Shown here: piece by piece, positions 26,708 through 35,746 of the stretch
Layout: every line of letters starts with the position of its first letter
Numbering within the stretch: position 1 is the stretch's first letter
Source: Chitinophaga sancti
GTDB taxonomy: Bacteria > Bacteroidota > Bacteroidia > Chitinophagales > Chitinophagaceae
DNA length: 64,000 nucleotides
NCBI RefSeq assembly: GCF_034424315.1
Contig: NZ_CP139972.1
Span: 6,518,501 to 6,582,500, forward strand
Direction of reading: 5' to 3'
The notes under the pieces: model-generated
Databases searched by the model: none
Told to the model about the DNA's origin: nothing
Seen by the model: only the letters and a program-made list of their open reading frames with translations
Position numbers and translations under genes: made by a program

Positions 26708-26781
26708 TCTTTAACTACTTTATAACATAAGTACTCTGTAATTCCTGACACGGTACAGGGGAAACCAAAAATCACAATGTC

Positions 26782-27264
26782 ATGCGTCACGGTAATAAAG
26801 TGAACCACCTCAGCAGAACAGCTGCACACCGCTCAGCCCTGTTATCTAACCTGGCTATCGAACTGATCGCTCACAAACGTATCACCACCACCCTGGCTAA
26901 AGCTAAGGCGCTGCGTGTTTATGTTGAGCCTATTCTGACCAGAGCTAAGGCTGATTCTACTCACAATCGTAGAATTGTGTTCAGCTACCTGCAGAACAAG
27001 GAAGCGATCAAGGAATTGTTCGGTGTTGTAAGTGAGAAGATAGCTAACCGTCCAGGTGGTTATACTCGTATCATCAAGCTTGGCAAACGTATGGGTGATA
27101 ATGCTGAAACTGCACTGATCGAACTGGTTGATTTCAACGAAATCTACGGTGGTAAAGTGGAAGAACAAGCAGCTCCTGCGAAGAAAACCCGTCGTGCCGG
27201 CGGTGCCAAAAAGAAAGCTGATGAAGCTGCGGCAAACGAAACTGAAGAGAAAGCTGCTGAGTAA
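26782..27264 (+). CDS. rplQ: 50S ribosomal protein L17 with charged tail
   Basis: A 160-residue protein. The core has [40 protein letters not shown] and [15 protein letters not shown]; after about residue 125 a low-complexity Ala/Lys/Glu tail follows, common in Bacteroidota L17. Last gene of the cluster, followed by a strong terminator. Confidence 0.97.
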   Translation: MRHGNKVNHLSRTAAHRSALLSNLAIELIAHKRITTTLAKAKALRVYVEPILTRAKADSTHNRRIVFSYLQNKEAIKELFGVVSEKIANRPGGYTRIIKLGKRMGDNAETALIELVDFNEIYGGKVEEQAAPAKKTRRAGGAKKKADEAAANETEEKAAE

Positions 27265-27289
27265 TCAGAAGACAGTATCTGAAGATAAT

Positions 27290-27324
27290 AAAAGAGTCCC
27301 GGGAGCAATCCCGGGATTTTTTTA
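27290..27324 (+). terminator. Terminator of the ribosomal cluster
   Basis: TCCCGGGA (27297-27304), loop GCAA, TCCCGGGA (27309-27316), then TTTTTTTATTT. Confidence 0.92.
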
Positions 27325-27445
27325 TTTAGGAACGAATCAATTGCAATTCTTATTGGAGAGGCCCGTCAGTCGTATTATTCAATTAATTAATTAAATTATT
27401 TTGTAATATTGCTAACAGGACAACTAACCATAATCTCTAAGACCT

Positions 27446-28267
27446 ATGATTTATTTAAAGTGCAACTCCTGTGCTCACCACAACCCGTCACGCTCTGAGT
27501 TCCTGACATTTTGTGAAAAATGTGGTAAGAAGATAGAGAGCTGTTTCTCGAACTGGAAACAAAAGCGTCCGGATGGGAATTTTGAAGAATTCCAGCAGGA
27601 AGTAGGCATCTATGTAAAGGAAGAAGAACCAAGAGAAAGTTTCAAAGAAAGATACATCAAGTATGTGGGCAGGAGGGGAGCACTGGTATCCCTGATACTC
27701 GTGATTGGTCTTGCGGCTGTAGCCGGGGGCTATTTTGGCAAGCGGATGGTCGTCAGCATCATCTATCCTAAAATCAATAAATCCTGGCTCTATTCGGCCT
27801 GGGAAACGGTGGTTATTGGCCGCCAGGCAGTGGAGATCAGCACACCTATGCACCTGGGGGTAAATGACCAGCCGCTGGCGCCCGAACTGGCACCACTGGT
27901 AGAATATACCAAAAGCTATCGTAACCGGTCTGAAGAGGGGATGCAGGTAATGGTGAATATGTTCAGTTTCCGCAATAACATCTCCAACGATCTGGAGTTG
28001 GCAGCTACGACTGCTGCGAACGGAATGCAGAAAGAAGACGATGTTTCCGACCTGAAGTATACTACGAGCCATATTACCCAGAGTGGAATGGATGCACTGC
28101 TCTTGCAGGGTACCTTTAACTATAAAGGAGCGCTTCATCTTTCATTTTACGACCTGCTGGTGACCCGTGGTCAACATCGCTGGGAAGTAGCGGTCAGGTA
28201 CCGTGAAGATGATAAGAACGCTTCTACGGCGGCTTTACGCATCATAAAATCGATACATATCAAGTAA
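27446..28267 (+). CDS. Zinc-ribbon, single-pass membrane protein of unknown function
   Basis: A 273-residue protein. The N-terminus has a CxxC-x13-CxxC zinc ribbon (C6, C9, C23, C26), then an acidic linker, one membrane segment at about residues 78-98 (ALVSLILVIGLAAVAGGYFG), and an outer domain of about 170 residues without a motif I recognise. The ribbon would be cytoplasmic and the C-terminal domain periplasmic. It lies alone between rplQ and carA. Tetratricopeptide or protease motifs are absent. Confidence 0.65.
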   Translation: MIYLKCNSCAHHNPSRSEFLTFCEKCGKKIESCFSNWKQKRPDGNFEEFQQEVGIYVKEEEPRESFKERYIKYVGRRGALVSLILVIGLAAVAGGYFGKRMVVSIIYPKINKSWLYSAWETVVIGRQAVEISTPMHLGVNDQPLAPELAPLVEYTKSYRNRSEEGMQVMVNMFSFRNNISNDLELAATTAANGMQKEDDVSDLKYTTSHITQSGMDALLLQGTFNYKGALHLSFYDLLVTRGQHRWEVAVRYREDDKNASTAALRIIKSIHIK

Positions 28268-28326
28268 CAGTTGAGGTAGGTGAAGAATTAATCTGTGTTT
28301 TTATTAATTCTTAAGCTATTATTCAA

Positions 28327-28334
28327 TAACTTTG
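28327..28334 (+). promoter_or_regulatory. carA promoter -7 box (TAACTTTG)
   Basis: TAACTTTG lies 28 bases before the ATG. No TTG is at the exact -33 spacing. Confidence 0.65.
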
Positions 28335-28362
28335 CACGATTTTTCAAAAAAGAATAATAAGC

Positions 28363-29472
28363 ATGCCTCAGACGAGATCAATCCAGCCTGCGATATTACT
28401 GTTAGAAGATGGAACAGTATTTCAGGGAAAAGCTTTTGGTAAAATAGGCACCGCTTCCGGTGAACTGTGTTTTAATACTGGTATGACAGGATACCAGGAA
28501 GTATTTACCGATCCTTCCTATAAAGGGCAGGTCCTGATCATGAATAATTGCTACATCGGCAATTATGGTGTGAAAAAGGATGACGTAGAGAGCGAAAGCG
28601 TGAAGATTAATGGATTGATAGCAAAGAACATTGCATACAACTATTCTCGTCCGATGGCGGATGGCTCCCTGGAGAAATTCCTGGATGAGAATAACCTGGT
28701 AACAATTTACGATGTAGATACCCGTGCGCTGGTATCCCACATCCGTAGCCAGGGTGCAATGAATTGTATCATTTCTTCTGAGATCCTTGACGTAGATCAG
28801 CTGAAAGCTAAATTGAAGGATGTACCTTCGATGGAAGGACAGGCACTCTGCAAGGAAGTGACGACTAAGGAACCTTACAATGTAGGCGATCCAAATGCCG
28901 GCATCCGCATCGCAGTTCTGGACAATGGTGTAAAGCGTAATATGCTGAAATGCCTGTCAGAAAAAGGTGCTTACCTGCAGGTATTCCCTACAGATACTCC
29001 TTTTGAAGAGTGCGAGAAATTTAAGCCGAATGCTTACTTCGTATCCAATGGTCCTGGTGACCCGGCTCCGTTGAAGTATGCTGTGGATACAGTGAAGAAG
29101 ATCCTGGCGGCAGATAAGCCAATGTTTGGTATTTGTCTGGGACATCAGTTGCTGGCGCTGGCCAACGACATCCCTACTTATAAAATGCACCACGGTCACC
29201 GCGGTCTGAACCATCCGGTTAAGAACCTGGCCACCGGTCGTTGCGAGATCACTACCCAGAACCACGGTTTTGCAGTAGATCCGAAGGCAGTAGCAGCCAG
29301 TGAGTATGTAGAGGTGACACACGTAAACCTGAACGATCAGTCAATTGAAGGTATCAGGATTAAGAACAAACCTGCATTCTCAGTACAGTACCACCCGGAG
29401 TCAACTCCTGGTCCGTATGACAGCCGTTACCTGTTCGATGACTTCTTTACGATGATAAAGAAGCATATGTAA
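28363..29472 (+). CDS. carA: Carbamoyl-phosphate synthase small subunit (glutaminase)
   Basis: A 369-residue protein with the N-terminal CPSase domain (LEDGTVFQGKAFGKIGTASG, then GMTGYQEVFTDPSYKGQ) and the class I glutaminase domain, with nucleophile Cys in FGICLGHQLLALA and the His-Glu pair in QYHPESTPGP. It gives ammonia from glutamine to CarB for arginine and pyrimidine synthesis. carB is not adjacent in this window. Confidence 0.96.
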   Translation: MPQTRSIQPAILLLEDGTVFQGKAFGKIGTASGELCFNTGMTGYQEVFTDPSYKGQVLIMNNCYIGNYGVKKDDVESESVKINGLIAKNIAYNYSRPMADGSLEKFLDENNLVTIYDVDTRALVSHIRSQGAMNCIISSEILDVDQLKAKLKDVPSMEGQALCKEVTTKEPYNVGDPNAGIRIAVLDNGVKRNMLKCLSEKGAYLQVFPTDTPFEECEKFKPNAYFVSNGPGDPAPLKYAVDTVKKILAADKPMFGICLGHQLLALANDIPTYKMHHGHRGLNHPVKNLATGRCEITTQNHGFAVDPKAVAASEYVEVTHVNLNDQSIEGIRIKNKPAFSVQYHPESTPGPYDSRYLFDDFFTMIKKHM

Positions 29473-29499
29473 GATTAGTTTGTATGTAGAATATGACCA

Positions 29500-29614
29500 A
29501 AAGGCGGTCCGGCTATGTCCGGGCCGTTTCCATTTTACCAGGATCTGGTTACATTTTAATGCTAAAATACTGCTTGTATAAAAAGAGGCTTTTGCTACAT
29601 GCAAAAGCCTCTTT
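29500..29614. terminator. Terminator hairpins after carA
   Basis: GGTCCGG/CCGGGCC lies near 29509-29527. AAAGAGGCTTTTGC (29582-29595) pairs perfectly with GCAAAAGCCTCTTT (29601-29614); this second one has T runs on both strands and could work in both directions. Confidence 0.75.
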
Positions 29615-29671
29615 CCTATAAGTTAGGTTCTAAATATATTGATTATCAATTACTTTGTTCAGTATAGGGCA

Positions 29672-29700
29672 AAAAAATACGGCTCCGTGATCGGAGCCGT
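29672..29700 (-). terminator. Terminator of the candidate small RNA
   Basis: On the minus strand ACGGCTCCG-ATCA-CGGAGCCGT (29700-29679) is followed by ATTTTTTTG. Confidence 0.85.
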
Positions 29701-29946
29701 TTGCCTTTATAAATTCCACGTTATGAAAAACTGATACAAAAATACGGTATTTTGCTAAAACGTTTTAGTTTTCTTCAAACTTTTTTACAGAAATCTGAAA
29801 ATTTCTTTTTTCTGTAGTCGCAACACCTTTGTGTTGACGGAGTAAAGTTCGGTTGATAAAAACGTTTGGAAAAATTTCTAAGGTTAAATTTATGCTAAAC
29901 TACGAAACTCACTGATCTCTGTCATCTTTTACTATTTCGTCGTTCA
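29672..29946 (-). ncRNA. Candidate small RNA of about 275 nt
   Basis: A minus-strand promoter (TTG-N19-TATATTTG) and, about 270 bases on, a strong intrinsic terminator bracket a region with no ORF of meaningful length. The predicted RNA contains CAACAC-AAAG-GTGTTG, an ACAGAAA/TTTCTGT stem and the palindrome CTAAAACGTTTTAG. It has no tmRNA, RNase P or SRP signature that I can see. 6S RNA is one possibility to test, but the size is large for it. Ends are approximate. Confidence 0.5.
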
Positions 29947-29951
29947 CAATT

Positions 29952-29981
29952 CAAATATACGAACAAGATTTAAAATTCCAA
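29952..29981 (-). promoter_or_regulatory. Minus-strand promoter for the candidate small RNA
   Basis: Reading the minus strand, TTG (29981-29979), 19 bases, then TATATTTG (29959-29952): a full consensus match pointing away from the downstream aminotransferase. Confidence 0.75.
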
Positions 29982-30044
29982 TACTTTTCTTAAAAAAATT
30001 GCATATTCTGTTTGAAAAAGTATACATATAATTTTTACTAATGT

Positions 30045-30072
30045 AAAAAAAGGGCCTTTTTGGCCCTTTTTT
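30045..30072. terminator. Terminator of the aminotransferase gene
   Basis: AAAAAAAGGGCC and GGCCCTTTTTT with a short T-rich loop. It has T runs on both strands and lies just beyond the end of the minus-strand gene. Confidence 0.82.
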
Positions 30073-30122
30073 ATATCCCGGAGGAAAATAACTATTATAT
30101 AGAATTTAATGTAATGTATTTG

Positions 30123-31349
30123 CTACCTGGAGGCAATCATCGCTTCCATGGCTACTTCTGTGCGATCGGGGTATATTTCCAGGGCTTTTTCCAAACAGAT
30201 CATTGCCTGACGGATATCATCTGTGTTGATGACATACGCAAGTCTTACCTCGTTCAGACCTAAGCCCGGGCTTGCATAGAAACCGGTAGCGGGTGCCAGC
30301 ATGAGTGTTTTGCCTTCGTATTCGAAGCTTTCCAGCAACCACTGGCAGAATTTATCGCTATTATCGATCGGCAGGCGGGCGATGGCGTAGAAGGCGCCTC
30401 CAGGATTTGGGCAGAATACGCCTGGGATCTTATTGAGCATATTGACCAGCAGGTCTCTGCGATTCAGGTATTCGGCTTTGATTTCCCAGAAATAATTGAG
30501 CGGCAGGTCTACGGCAGCTTCACCGGCAATCTGGGCAAAGGAGGGAGGGCTCAGTCTTGCCTGTGCAAATTTCATAATGGCATCCAGCACCTCCTGGTTT
30601 TTCGTCACCAGGGCACCTATACGGCCTCCGCAGGCGCTATAGCGCTTGGAGATGGTGTCCATCAGGATAACGTGTTGTTCCAGGCCTACCAGGTTCATTG
30701 CAGAGAAGTGGTCGCCTATGTAACAGAACTCTCTATAAGCCTCATCGGAGAAGAGGTAGAGGTTGTACTTGAGACAGAGTTCTTTCAGTACTTCCAGTTC
30801 TTCGCGGCTATAGAGATAGCCGGTAGGATTGTTGGGATTACAGATCATCAGCGCTTTGGTGCGTGGCGTGATGGCTTTTTCAAATTCTTCCATGGCCGGC
30901 AGCGCGAAACCGGTTTCGATAGAAGAGGTGATAGTGGTCACGGTTACGCCTGCTTCTGCAGCAAACCCATTATAGTTTGCATAGAAAGGCTCAGGAACCA
31001 GAACTTCATCACCGGCGTCCAGGCAGGCCATAAATGCGAACATGATGGCTTCGGATCCGCCTGTGGTGATAATAATCTGCTCATGGTTCAGTTCAATACC
31101 AAATCGTTCGTAATAAGTCACGAGTTTGCGGCGGTAGCTTTCGTTTCCGGCGGAGTGACTGTATTCAAGGATTTTGAAGTCTGAATGGCGTACCGCATCC
31201 AGAACCTGTTTTGGTGTTTCAATATCGGGTTGGCCGATATTCAGGTGGAATACTTTAGTTCCTTTTTTCTTAGCAGCTTCGGCATAAGGAACAAGTTTTC
31301 GGATGGGAGAAGCGGGCATTTGCTCACCTCTCTTACTAATGGTAGGCAT
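30123..31349 (-). CDS. Class I/II PLP-dependent aminotransferase (aspartate aminotransferase family)
   Basis: A 408-residue fold type I enzyme. FHLNIGQPDIETPKQVLDAV is the N-terminal family motif; NPNNPTGYLYSREEL binds the substrate carboxylate; DEAYREF holds the PLP-contacting Asp and Tyr; the PLP Lys lies in DTISKRYSACGGRIGAL; the C-terminal Arg is in EVRLAYV. Cytosolic. The substrate pair cannot be fixed; aspartate, aromatic or branched amino acids are possible. A CAAATGTA (minus TACATTTG) box lies 23 bases upstream. Confidence 0.88.
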   Translation of the reverse strand: MPTISKRGEQMPASPIRKLVPYAEAAKKKGTKVFHLNIGQPDIETPKQVLDAVRHSDFKILEYSHSAGNESYRRKLVTYYERFGIELNHEQIIITTGGSEAIMFAFMACLDAGDEVLVPEPFYANYNGFAAEAGVTVTTITSSIETGFALPAMEEFEKAITPRTKALMICNPNNPTGYLYSREELEVLKELCLKYNLYLFSDEAYREFCYIGDHFSAMNLVGLEQHVILMDTISKRYSACGGRIGALVTKNQEVLDAIMKFAQARLSPPSFAQIAGEAAVDLPLNYFWEIKAEYLNRRDLLVNMLNKIPGVFCPNPGGAFYAIARLPIDNSDKFCQWLLESFEYEGKTLMLAPATGFYASPGLGLNEVRLAYVINTDDIRQAMICLEKALEIYPDRTEVAMEAMIASR

Positions 31350-31371
31350 ATATTGTGTTTGATTTGCGATA

Positions 31372-31379
31372 CAAATGTA
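31372..31379 (-). promoter_or_regulatory. Aminotransferase promoter -7 box (TACATTTG, minus strand)
   Basis: TACATTTG on the minus strand, 22 bases before the ATG at 31349. Confidence 0.6.
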
Positions 31380-31431
31380 GTTGATTATGGTTGGCTAAAA
31401 ATATGGAGAGTTTGGTTGGGGCAGGTCGAAA

Positions 31432-31469
31432 TAAAAAAAAGCCTTACAATTATAAAACTGTAAGGCTTA
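31432..31469 (-). terminator. Terminator of the DUF1573 gene
   Basis: On the minus strand TGTAAGGCTT... pairs AAGCCTTACA (31439-31448) with TGTAAGGCTT (31459-31468), followed by nine T. Confidence 0.88.
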
Positions 31470-31510
31470 ATAAGTTTGTACAACGGGGGCCGTTGCAATG
31501 GCAGTACAAA

Positions 31511-31912
31511 TTAGTTTTCAACCTGACCTGTAAGGTGCAGTTCTTTATCCTGATCTACGCCTTTAACTTTCACCCAAATAGTTTTGTTTTGTGTTCCTAC
31601 ACTATTTGCGCTGTAACCTGCAGTGATCTTACCTTTTTTACCAGGCAGGATTGGTTCTTTGGTCCAGGTAGGAGTAGTACAACCACAACTAGCGCGTGCT
31701 GTTTCGATGATTACTGGTTCCTTGCTAACGTTGGTGAATTCGAAATCAACAGAAACTGGTTTATTGAACTTAGTTTTACCGAAGTCGATAGTTTCTTTTG
31801 CGAATTTCACTTTACCATCAACAGGGTTTGCTTGTGTGGTAGTTTGAGACTGTGCCCAAAGAGCAGTAGTTAACAACATGCTCGCAAATAGGGATAAGAT
31901 AAACTTTTTCAT
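31511..31912 (-). CDS. Secreted DUF1573 protein
   Basis: A 133-residue protein. The signal peptide MKKFILSLFASMLLTTALWA is followed by one Ig-like/ASH-type beta domain with the DUF1573 hallmark ASCGCTTP and FEFTNVSKEPVII. Such proteins are abundant in Bacteroidota; function unknown, probably periplasmic or surface binding. It has a consensus promoter and its own terminator, so is monocistronic. Confidence 0.88.
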   Translation of the reverse strand: MKKFILSLFASMLLTTALWAQSQTTTQANPVDGKVKFAKETIDFGKTKFNKPVSVDFEFTNVSKEPVIIETARASCGCTTPTWTKEPILPGKKGKITAGYSANSVGTQNKTIWVKVKGVDQDKELHLTGQVEN

Positions 31913-31967
31913 TTTATTATCTGGTTTTGACGATTGGTTAAAAATATGATCACCGTTTCGTTAGTAA

Positions 31968-31996
31968 CAAATTTACAGCCAAAATTAACGCATCAA
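31968..31996 (-). promoter_or_regulatory. DUF1573 gene promoter (TTG-N18-TAAATTTG, minus strand)
   Basis: Minus-strand TAAATTTG (31975-31968) with TTG (31996-31994) 18 bases upstream. Confidence 0.7.
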
Positions 31997-32083
31997 TTGA
32001 GAATTTATTAAAATCTTATTAAAAAAATTCTAATTATTTTACCTGATACATTTACAATCATTTCTCACTTGTATTTTATACCT

Positions 32084-32091
32084 TACTTTTG
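32084..32091 (+). promoter_or_regulatory. E1 gene promoter -7 box (TACTTTTG)
   Basis: TACTTTTG, 18 bases before the ATG at 32110. No TTG at the exact -33 position. Confidence 0.65.
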
Positions 32092-32109
32092 TAGCATATA
32101 CAACGAGGC

Positions 32110-34509
32110 ATGATAGAAAACAATGAACTAACTATGAATACGGAAAGCCGGCTATCATTCGAGGAATTTCGGAAAGAAGTACTTGAGGATTATCGCCTGG
32201 CCTGCGAAAGCAGGGAAGTTAGTCTGCTGGCCCGTAAGGAAGTCCTTACCGGGAAGGCCAAGTTCGGTATATTCGGGGATGGAAAGGAAGTGGCTCAGGT
32301 AGCCATGGCTAAGTATTTCCAGCCAGGAGATTTCCGCTCCGGGTACTACCGTGATCAGACGTTTGCTTTCGCCAGTGGTATCGCCACCCCTGAGCAGTTT
32401 TTCTCGCAGATGTATGCAGATCCGGACCTTGCTAATGAGCCATTTTCCGGTGGCCGACAGATGAACTCACATTTTTCCACGCCTAACCTTGGTAAGGATG
32501 GCAACTGGTTGAATCTGACGGAATCGAAGAACACAGCGACAGACATGTCGCCTACTGCAGCCCAGATGCCACGTGCTCTTGGTTTGGCATTTGCCTCTAA
32601 ATTATTCAGGGATGTAGAAAGCCTGAAGGATATGGAAGGCCTGTCGAAGAATGGTAACGAAGTATGTTTTGCTACGATTGGTGATGCATCGACTTCTGAA
32701 GGCCACTTCTGGGAGACCATGAATGCGGCTGGAGTATTGCAGGTACCGTTAGCGGTATTTGTATGGGATGACGGGTATGGCATTTCCGTACAGCGTAAGT
32801 ACCAGACAACAAAAGATTCCATCAGCGTCGCGCTGGAAGGATTCCGTAAAACGGAAGATTCCAACGGCTTTGATATATATAATGTAAAGGGCTGGGATTA
32901 TGCCGGCATGTGTGAGGTGTTTGAAGCGGGGATCCGTAAAATTAGAGAAACACATATTCCTGCCCTATTCCATGTGGAAGAGCTGACGCAGCCCCAGGGC
33001 CACTCTACCAGTGGTTCTCACGAGCGTTATAAGAGCAAGGAGCGCCTGAACTGGGAAAAAGAATTTGATTGTAATCACCAGATGCGCCAGTGGATACTGG
33101 AAAACGCACTCTCTGACGAAGCGACCCTGGCAGAGATTGAGGCGAAAGCTAAATCTTATGCACAGGAATCACGTAAGAGTGCCTGGGAAAAGTACATCGC
33201 GCCTATCCGCAAAGAGGTACAGACCATGCTGGGATTTGGCCAGGCGGTAGCCGCACTGCCACAGGCAGATACTGCACAGGTAAATAACCTGCTGCAGGAA
33301 TTGCAGAACAACAGGGAGCCCTGGAGAAAGGACATCCTGAAAACTGCTGCCAGCATCCTGTTCCGTCATAGAAACATCCAGGCGCCAGCCGTTGCTGCCC
33401 TGAAAGCGTACTATGAGGACCTGCTGGCCCGCGAAAAAGATAATTACAACTCCTTCCTGCATGCTACCGGCGTAAACTCAGCATTGAATGTACCGGTGGT
33501 ACCGGCTGCATACGAAGCAGATGCTGTGAGCATTAACGGATACGAGATCCTGAACAGATATTTCGATCAGCTGATCGGTAATAATCCTAAAGTTTTCGCC
33601 TTTGGTGAAGACGTAGGTAAAATAGGTGACGTGAATCAGGCTTTTGCCGGTTTACAGGCAAAGCATGGCAGTCAGCGCATATTCGATACCGGTATCCGTG
33701 AATTAACCATCATGGGGCAGGGTATAGGGATGGCATTGCGTGGTTTAAGGCCTATTGCTGAGATTCAGTACCTGGATTACCTGATCTATGGCATGCAGCC
33801 ATTGAGTGATGATGTAGCCAGTCTGCAATACCGTACCAAGGGTATTCAGGCATGCCCGATCATCGTTCGTACCCGTGGCCACAGGCTGGAAGGCATCTGG
33901 CATTCCGGTTCCCCGATGAGTATGATTATGGGTGCGCTGAGAGGTATGTATATGTGCGTGCCGCGCAACATGGTGCAGGCAGCTGGTTTGTACAATACCC
34001 TGCTGCAGGCAAATGAGCCGGCCCTGATGATTGAGTCACTGAACGGCTACCGCCTGAAGGAAAAACTGCCTAATAACCTGGGTGAGTTTACAGTACCATT
34101 AGGCGTACCTGAAGTGATTAAGGAAGGTACTGATATCACGATCGTTTCTTACGGTTCTACCCTTCGTATAGTCGAAGAAGCGGCACAGTCACTGGAACAG
34201 CTGGATGTATCCGTTGAAGTGATGGATGTACAGACATTGCTGCCTTTTGATATCAATCATAAGATATTGGAATCACTGAAGAAGACTAACAAGATCCTGT
34301 TTGTGGATGAGGATGTACCAGGTGGTGGTACAGCCTACATGTTCCAGCAGGTGGTCGAAGGGCAGGGTGCTTACCGTTGGCTGGATGTGGCACCGCGTAC
34401 ATTGAGTGCTCAGGCGCATCGTCCTGCGTATGGTTCTGACGGGGATTATTTCTCCAAACCAAATGTGGAAGATGTGATCAGGGTAGTACTGGAAATGGTA
34501 GCGGAATAA
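32110..34509 (+). CDS. Fused alpha/beta E1 of a 2-oxo acid dehydrogenase (branched-chain type)
   Basis: A 799-residue fusion. The alpha half (about 1-400) has YYRDQTFAFASGIATPEQFF and the thiamine diphosphate motif GDASTSEGHFWETMN; the beta half (from about 480) has FAFGEDVGKIGDVNQAFAGL and EIQYLDYLIYGMQPLSDDVA. Together they decarboxylate a 2-oxo acid and pass the acyl group to the lipoyl E2. The fused form is frequent in Bacteroidota and usually annotated as 2-oxoisovalerate dehydrogenase. A second Met at codon 9 is an alternative start. E2 and E3 are not adjacent. Confidence 0.9.
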   Translation: MIENNELTMNTESRLSFEEFRKEVLEDYRLACESREVSLLARKEVLTGKAKFGIFGDGKEVAQVAMAKYFQPGDFRSGYYRDQTFAFASGIATPEQFFSQMYADPDLANEPFSGGRQMNSHFSTPNLGKDGNWLNLTESKNTATDMSPTAAQMPRALGLAFASKLFRDVESLKDMEGLSKNGNEVCFATIGDASTSEGHFWETMNAAGVLQVPLAVFVWDDGYGISVQRKYQTTKDSISVALEGFRKTEDSNGFDIYNVKGWDYAGMCEVFEAGIRKIRETHIPALFHVEELTQPQGHSTSGSHERYKSKERLNWEKEFDCNHQMRQWILENALSDEATLAEIEAKAKSYAQESRKSAWEKYIAPIRKEVQTMLGFGQAVAALPQADTAQVNNLLQELQNNREPWRKDILKTAASILFRHRNIQAPAVAALKAYYEDLLAREKDNYNSFLHATGVNSALNVPVVPAAYEADAVSINGYEILNRYFDQLIGNNPKVFAFGEDVGKIGDVNQAFAGLQAKHGSQRIFDTGIRELTIMGQGIGMALRGLRPIAEIQYLDYLIYGMQPLSDDVASLQYRTKGIQACPIIVRTRGHRLEGIWHSGSPMSMIMGALRGMYMCVPRNMVQAAGLYNTLLQANEPALMIESLNGYRLKEKLPNNLGEFTVPLGVPEVIKEGTDITIVSYGSTLRIVEEAAQSLEQLDVSVEVMDVQTLLPFDINHKILESLKKTNKILFVDEDVPGGGTAYMFQQVVEGQGAYRWLDVAPRTLSAQAHRPAYGSDGDYFSKPNVEDVIRVVLEMVAE

Positions 34510-34540
34510 TAATTTAGAAGGGTAAAATCAGCTTAAAAAA

Positions 34541-34580
34541 TAGGAACGCAAGGCTTTTAAAGGCCTTGCGTTTTTTGTTT
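34541..34580 (+). terminator. E1 gene terminator
   Basis: AACGCAAGGC (34545-34554) pairs with GCCTTGCGTT (34563-34572), followed by TTTTGTTTTG. Confidence 0.9.
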
Positions 34581-34777
34581 TGTATAGTTGTAGGTTTAAG
34601 AAATGACAAGTAGTACAGGTACAAATATGATAAATAGTTTTTTAATATTTTATATTCCCTGAAAAGAAATTCTCTTTTTGAGTGGATATAGGCAATGAAG
34701 TTAGGATTACTAATATTTAAACAATTTTTTCTTAAAGTATGTTATAATTCTGGAGTGAGTGATACTTAGTATATTAG

Positions 34778-34821
34778 ACATTCATTTTTTCTTAGTCATC
34801 AGGAATGAATAAAATGAATGT
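34778..34821. promoter_or_regulatory. Inverted repeat and AATGAAnnnAATGAA element upstream of the response regulator
   Basis: In the 434-base spacer, ACATTCATTTT (34778-34788) is the exact reverse complement of AAAATGAATGT (34811-34821). The right part, AATGAATAAAATGAA (34804-34818), has the AATGAAnnnAATGAA form seen in the three small-ORF units, and a TAAATTGT sequence begins 24 bases after the heptamer. The rest of the spacer is AT-rich with nothing recognised. Confidence 0.55.
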
Positions 34822-34943
34822 TTGAAAATTAAATCGCAGGATATAAATTGTATTATAGTTTCTTAGAGGGAGAATTGAACAAGCACCACGTTACGATAGG
34901 TTAATAGTAATTAAATTATTTAATTATCAACCCAAATCCATTT

Positions 34944-35657
34944 ATGAAAGCAGGAGTACTGTTAGTTGAAGACGATTTGTTTTTTGCCAAGGTGGTAAAA
35001 AGCCATTTAGAAAAGGCCGGGTACGATGTGACACATTGTGCTAACGGTGAAGAGGGCTGGGCAACTTTTCAGGAAAGGCCCTTCGACATTTGTCTGTTGG
35101 ATGTGATTATGCCTGGTATGGATGGGTTTACCCTGTGCCGGGAGATTCGCGACAAGGATGAAAATGTACCTATCATCTTTGCATCTTCCCGTTATATGGA
35201 GCAGGATAAGTTGAATGGCTTTGAAGCTGGCGGTGATGACTATCTCGTAAAGCCTTTCAATATGGAAGAGTTACTCTGCCGCATGGAAGTGTTTATGAAG
35301 CGGAGCCGTTTGTTACAGAATGACAAGCAGGTAGTTTTCTCCCTGGGCACACTTGTATTTAACTACAGCGAATTCAAAATATATCATCAACCAACCAATA
35401 CTAATATCAATTTGCCGCCTAAGGAGGCTGAGTTGCTCAAGTATCTCTGTGAGAATGCGAATAAGAAGCTGAAGAGGGAGGGCATACTACTGAGTGTGTG
35501 GGGGAATGACGATTTCTTCACCGGCAGAAGTATGGATGTGTACCTGACGCGTATCAGGAAGCATTTCAGGCTGGATGGTACCATTAAGTTGGAAACCATT
35601 CATGGCAAGGGCTTACGCCTGCTTACAGAGCCGGAGAAGGTAGCGGAAAAATTATAA
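34944..35657 (+). CDS. OmpR/PhoB-family response regulator (orphan)
   Basis: A 237-residue protein. The receiver domain shows D10/D11, phosphoacceptor D53 in CLLDVIMPG, S81/S82 and K103 in LVKPF; the C-terminal winged helix (about 130-230) shows LPPKEAELLKYL and GRSMDVYLTRIRKHF with GKGLRLL. It would bind DNA on phosphorylation. No histidine kinase is adjacent. The upstream inverted repeat may be its own operator; that is inference. It ends with a very long terminator. Confidence 0.92.
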   Translation: MKAGVLLVEDDLFFAKVVKSHLEKAGYDVTHCANGEEGWATFQERPFDICLLDVIMPGMDGFTLCREIRDKDENVPIIFASSRYMEQDKLNGFEAGGDDYLVKPFNMEELLCRMEVFMKRSRLLQNDKQVVFSLGTLVFNYSEFKIYHQPTNTNINLPPKEAELLKYLCENANKKLKREGILLSVWGNDDFFTGRSMDVYLTRIRKHFRLDGTIKLETIHGKGLRLLTEPEKVAEKL

Positions 35658-35709
35658 AAGCATAAAGAAAGGGTCTGCGATTGCAGACCCTTTCTTTATG
35701 CTTTTTCTT
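35657..35709. terminator. 22-bp perfect-stem terminator after the response regulator
   Basis: The arm at 35657-35678 is the exact reverse complement of 35683-35704, with a 4-base loop GATT and a T-rich tail. It lies between convergent genes and could serve both. Confidence 0.9.
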
Positions 35710-35746
35710 CTTAGTAAGAGAATTCCCTTTCAGGAATGTAATGCGA

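Noticed and set aside
29672..29946. tmRNA or RNase P RNA
   Set aside because: There is no tRNA-like end, tag ORF or GAGGAAAGTCC-type core.
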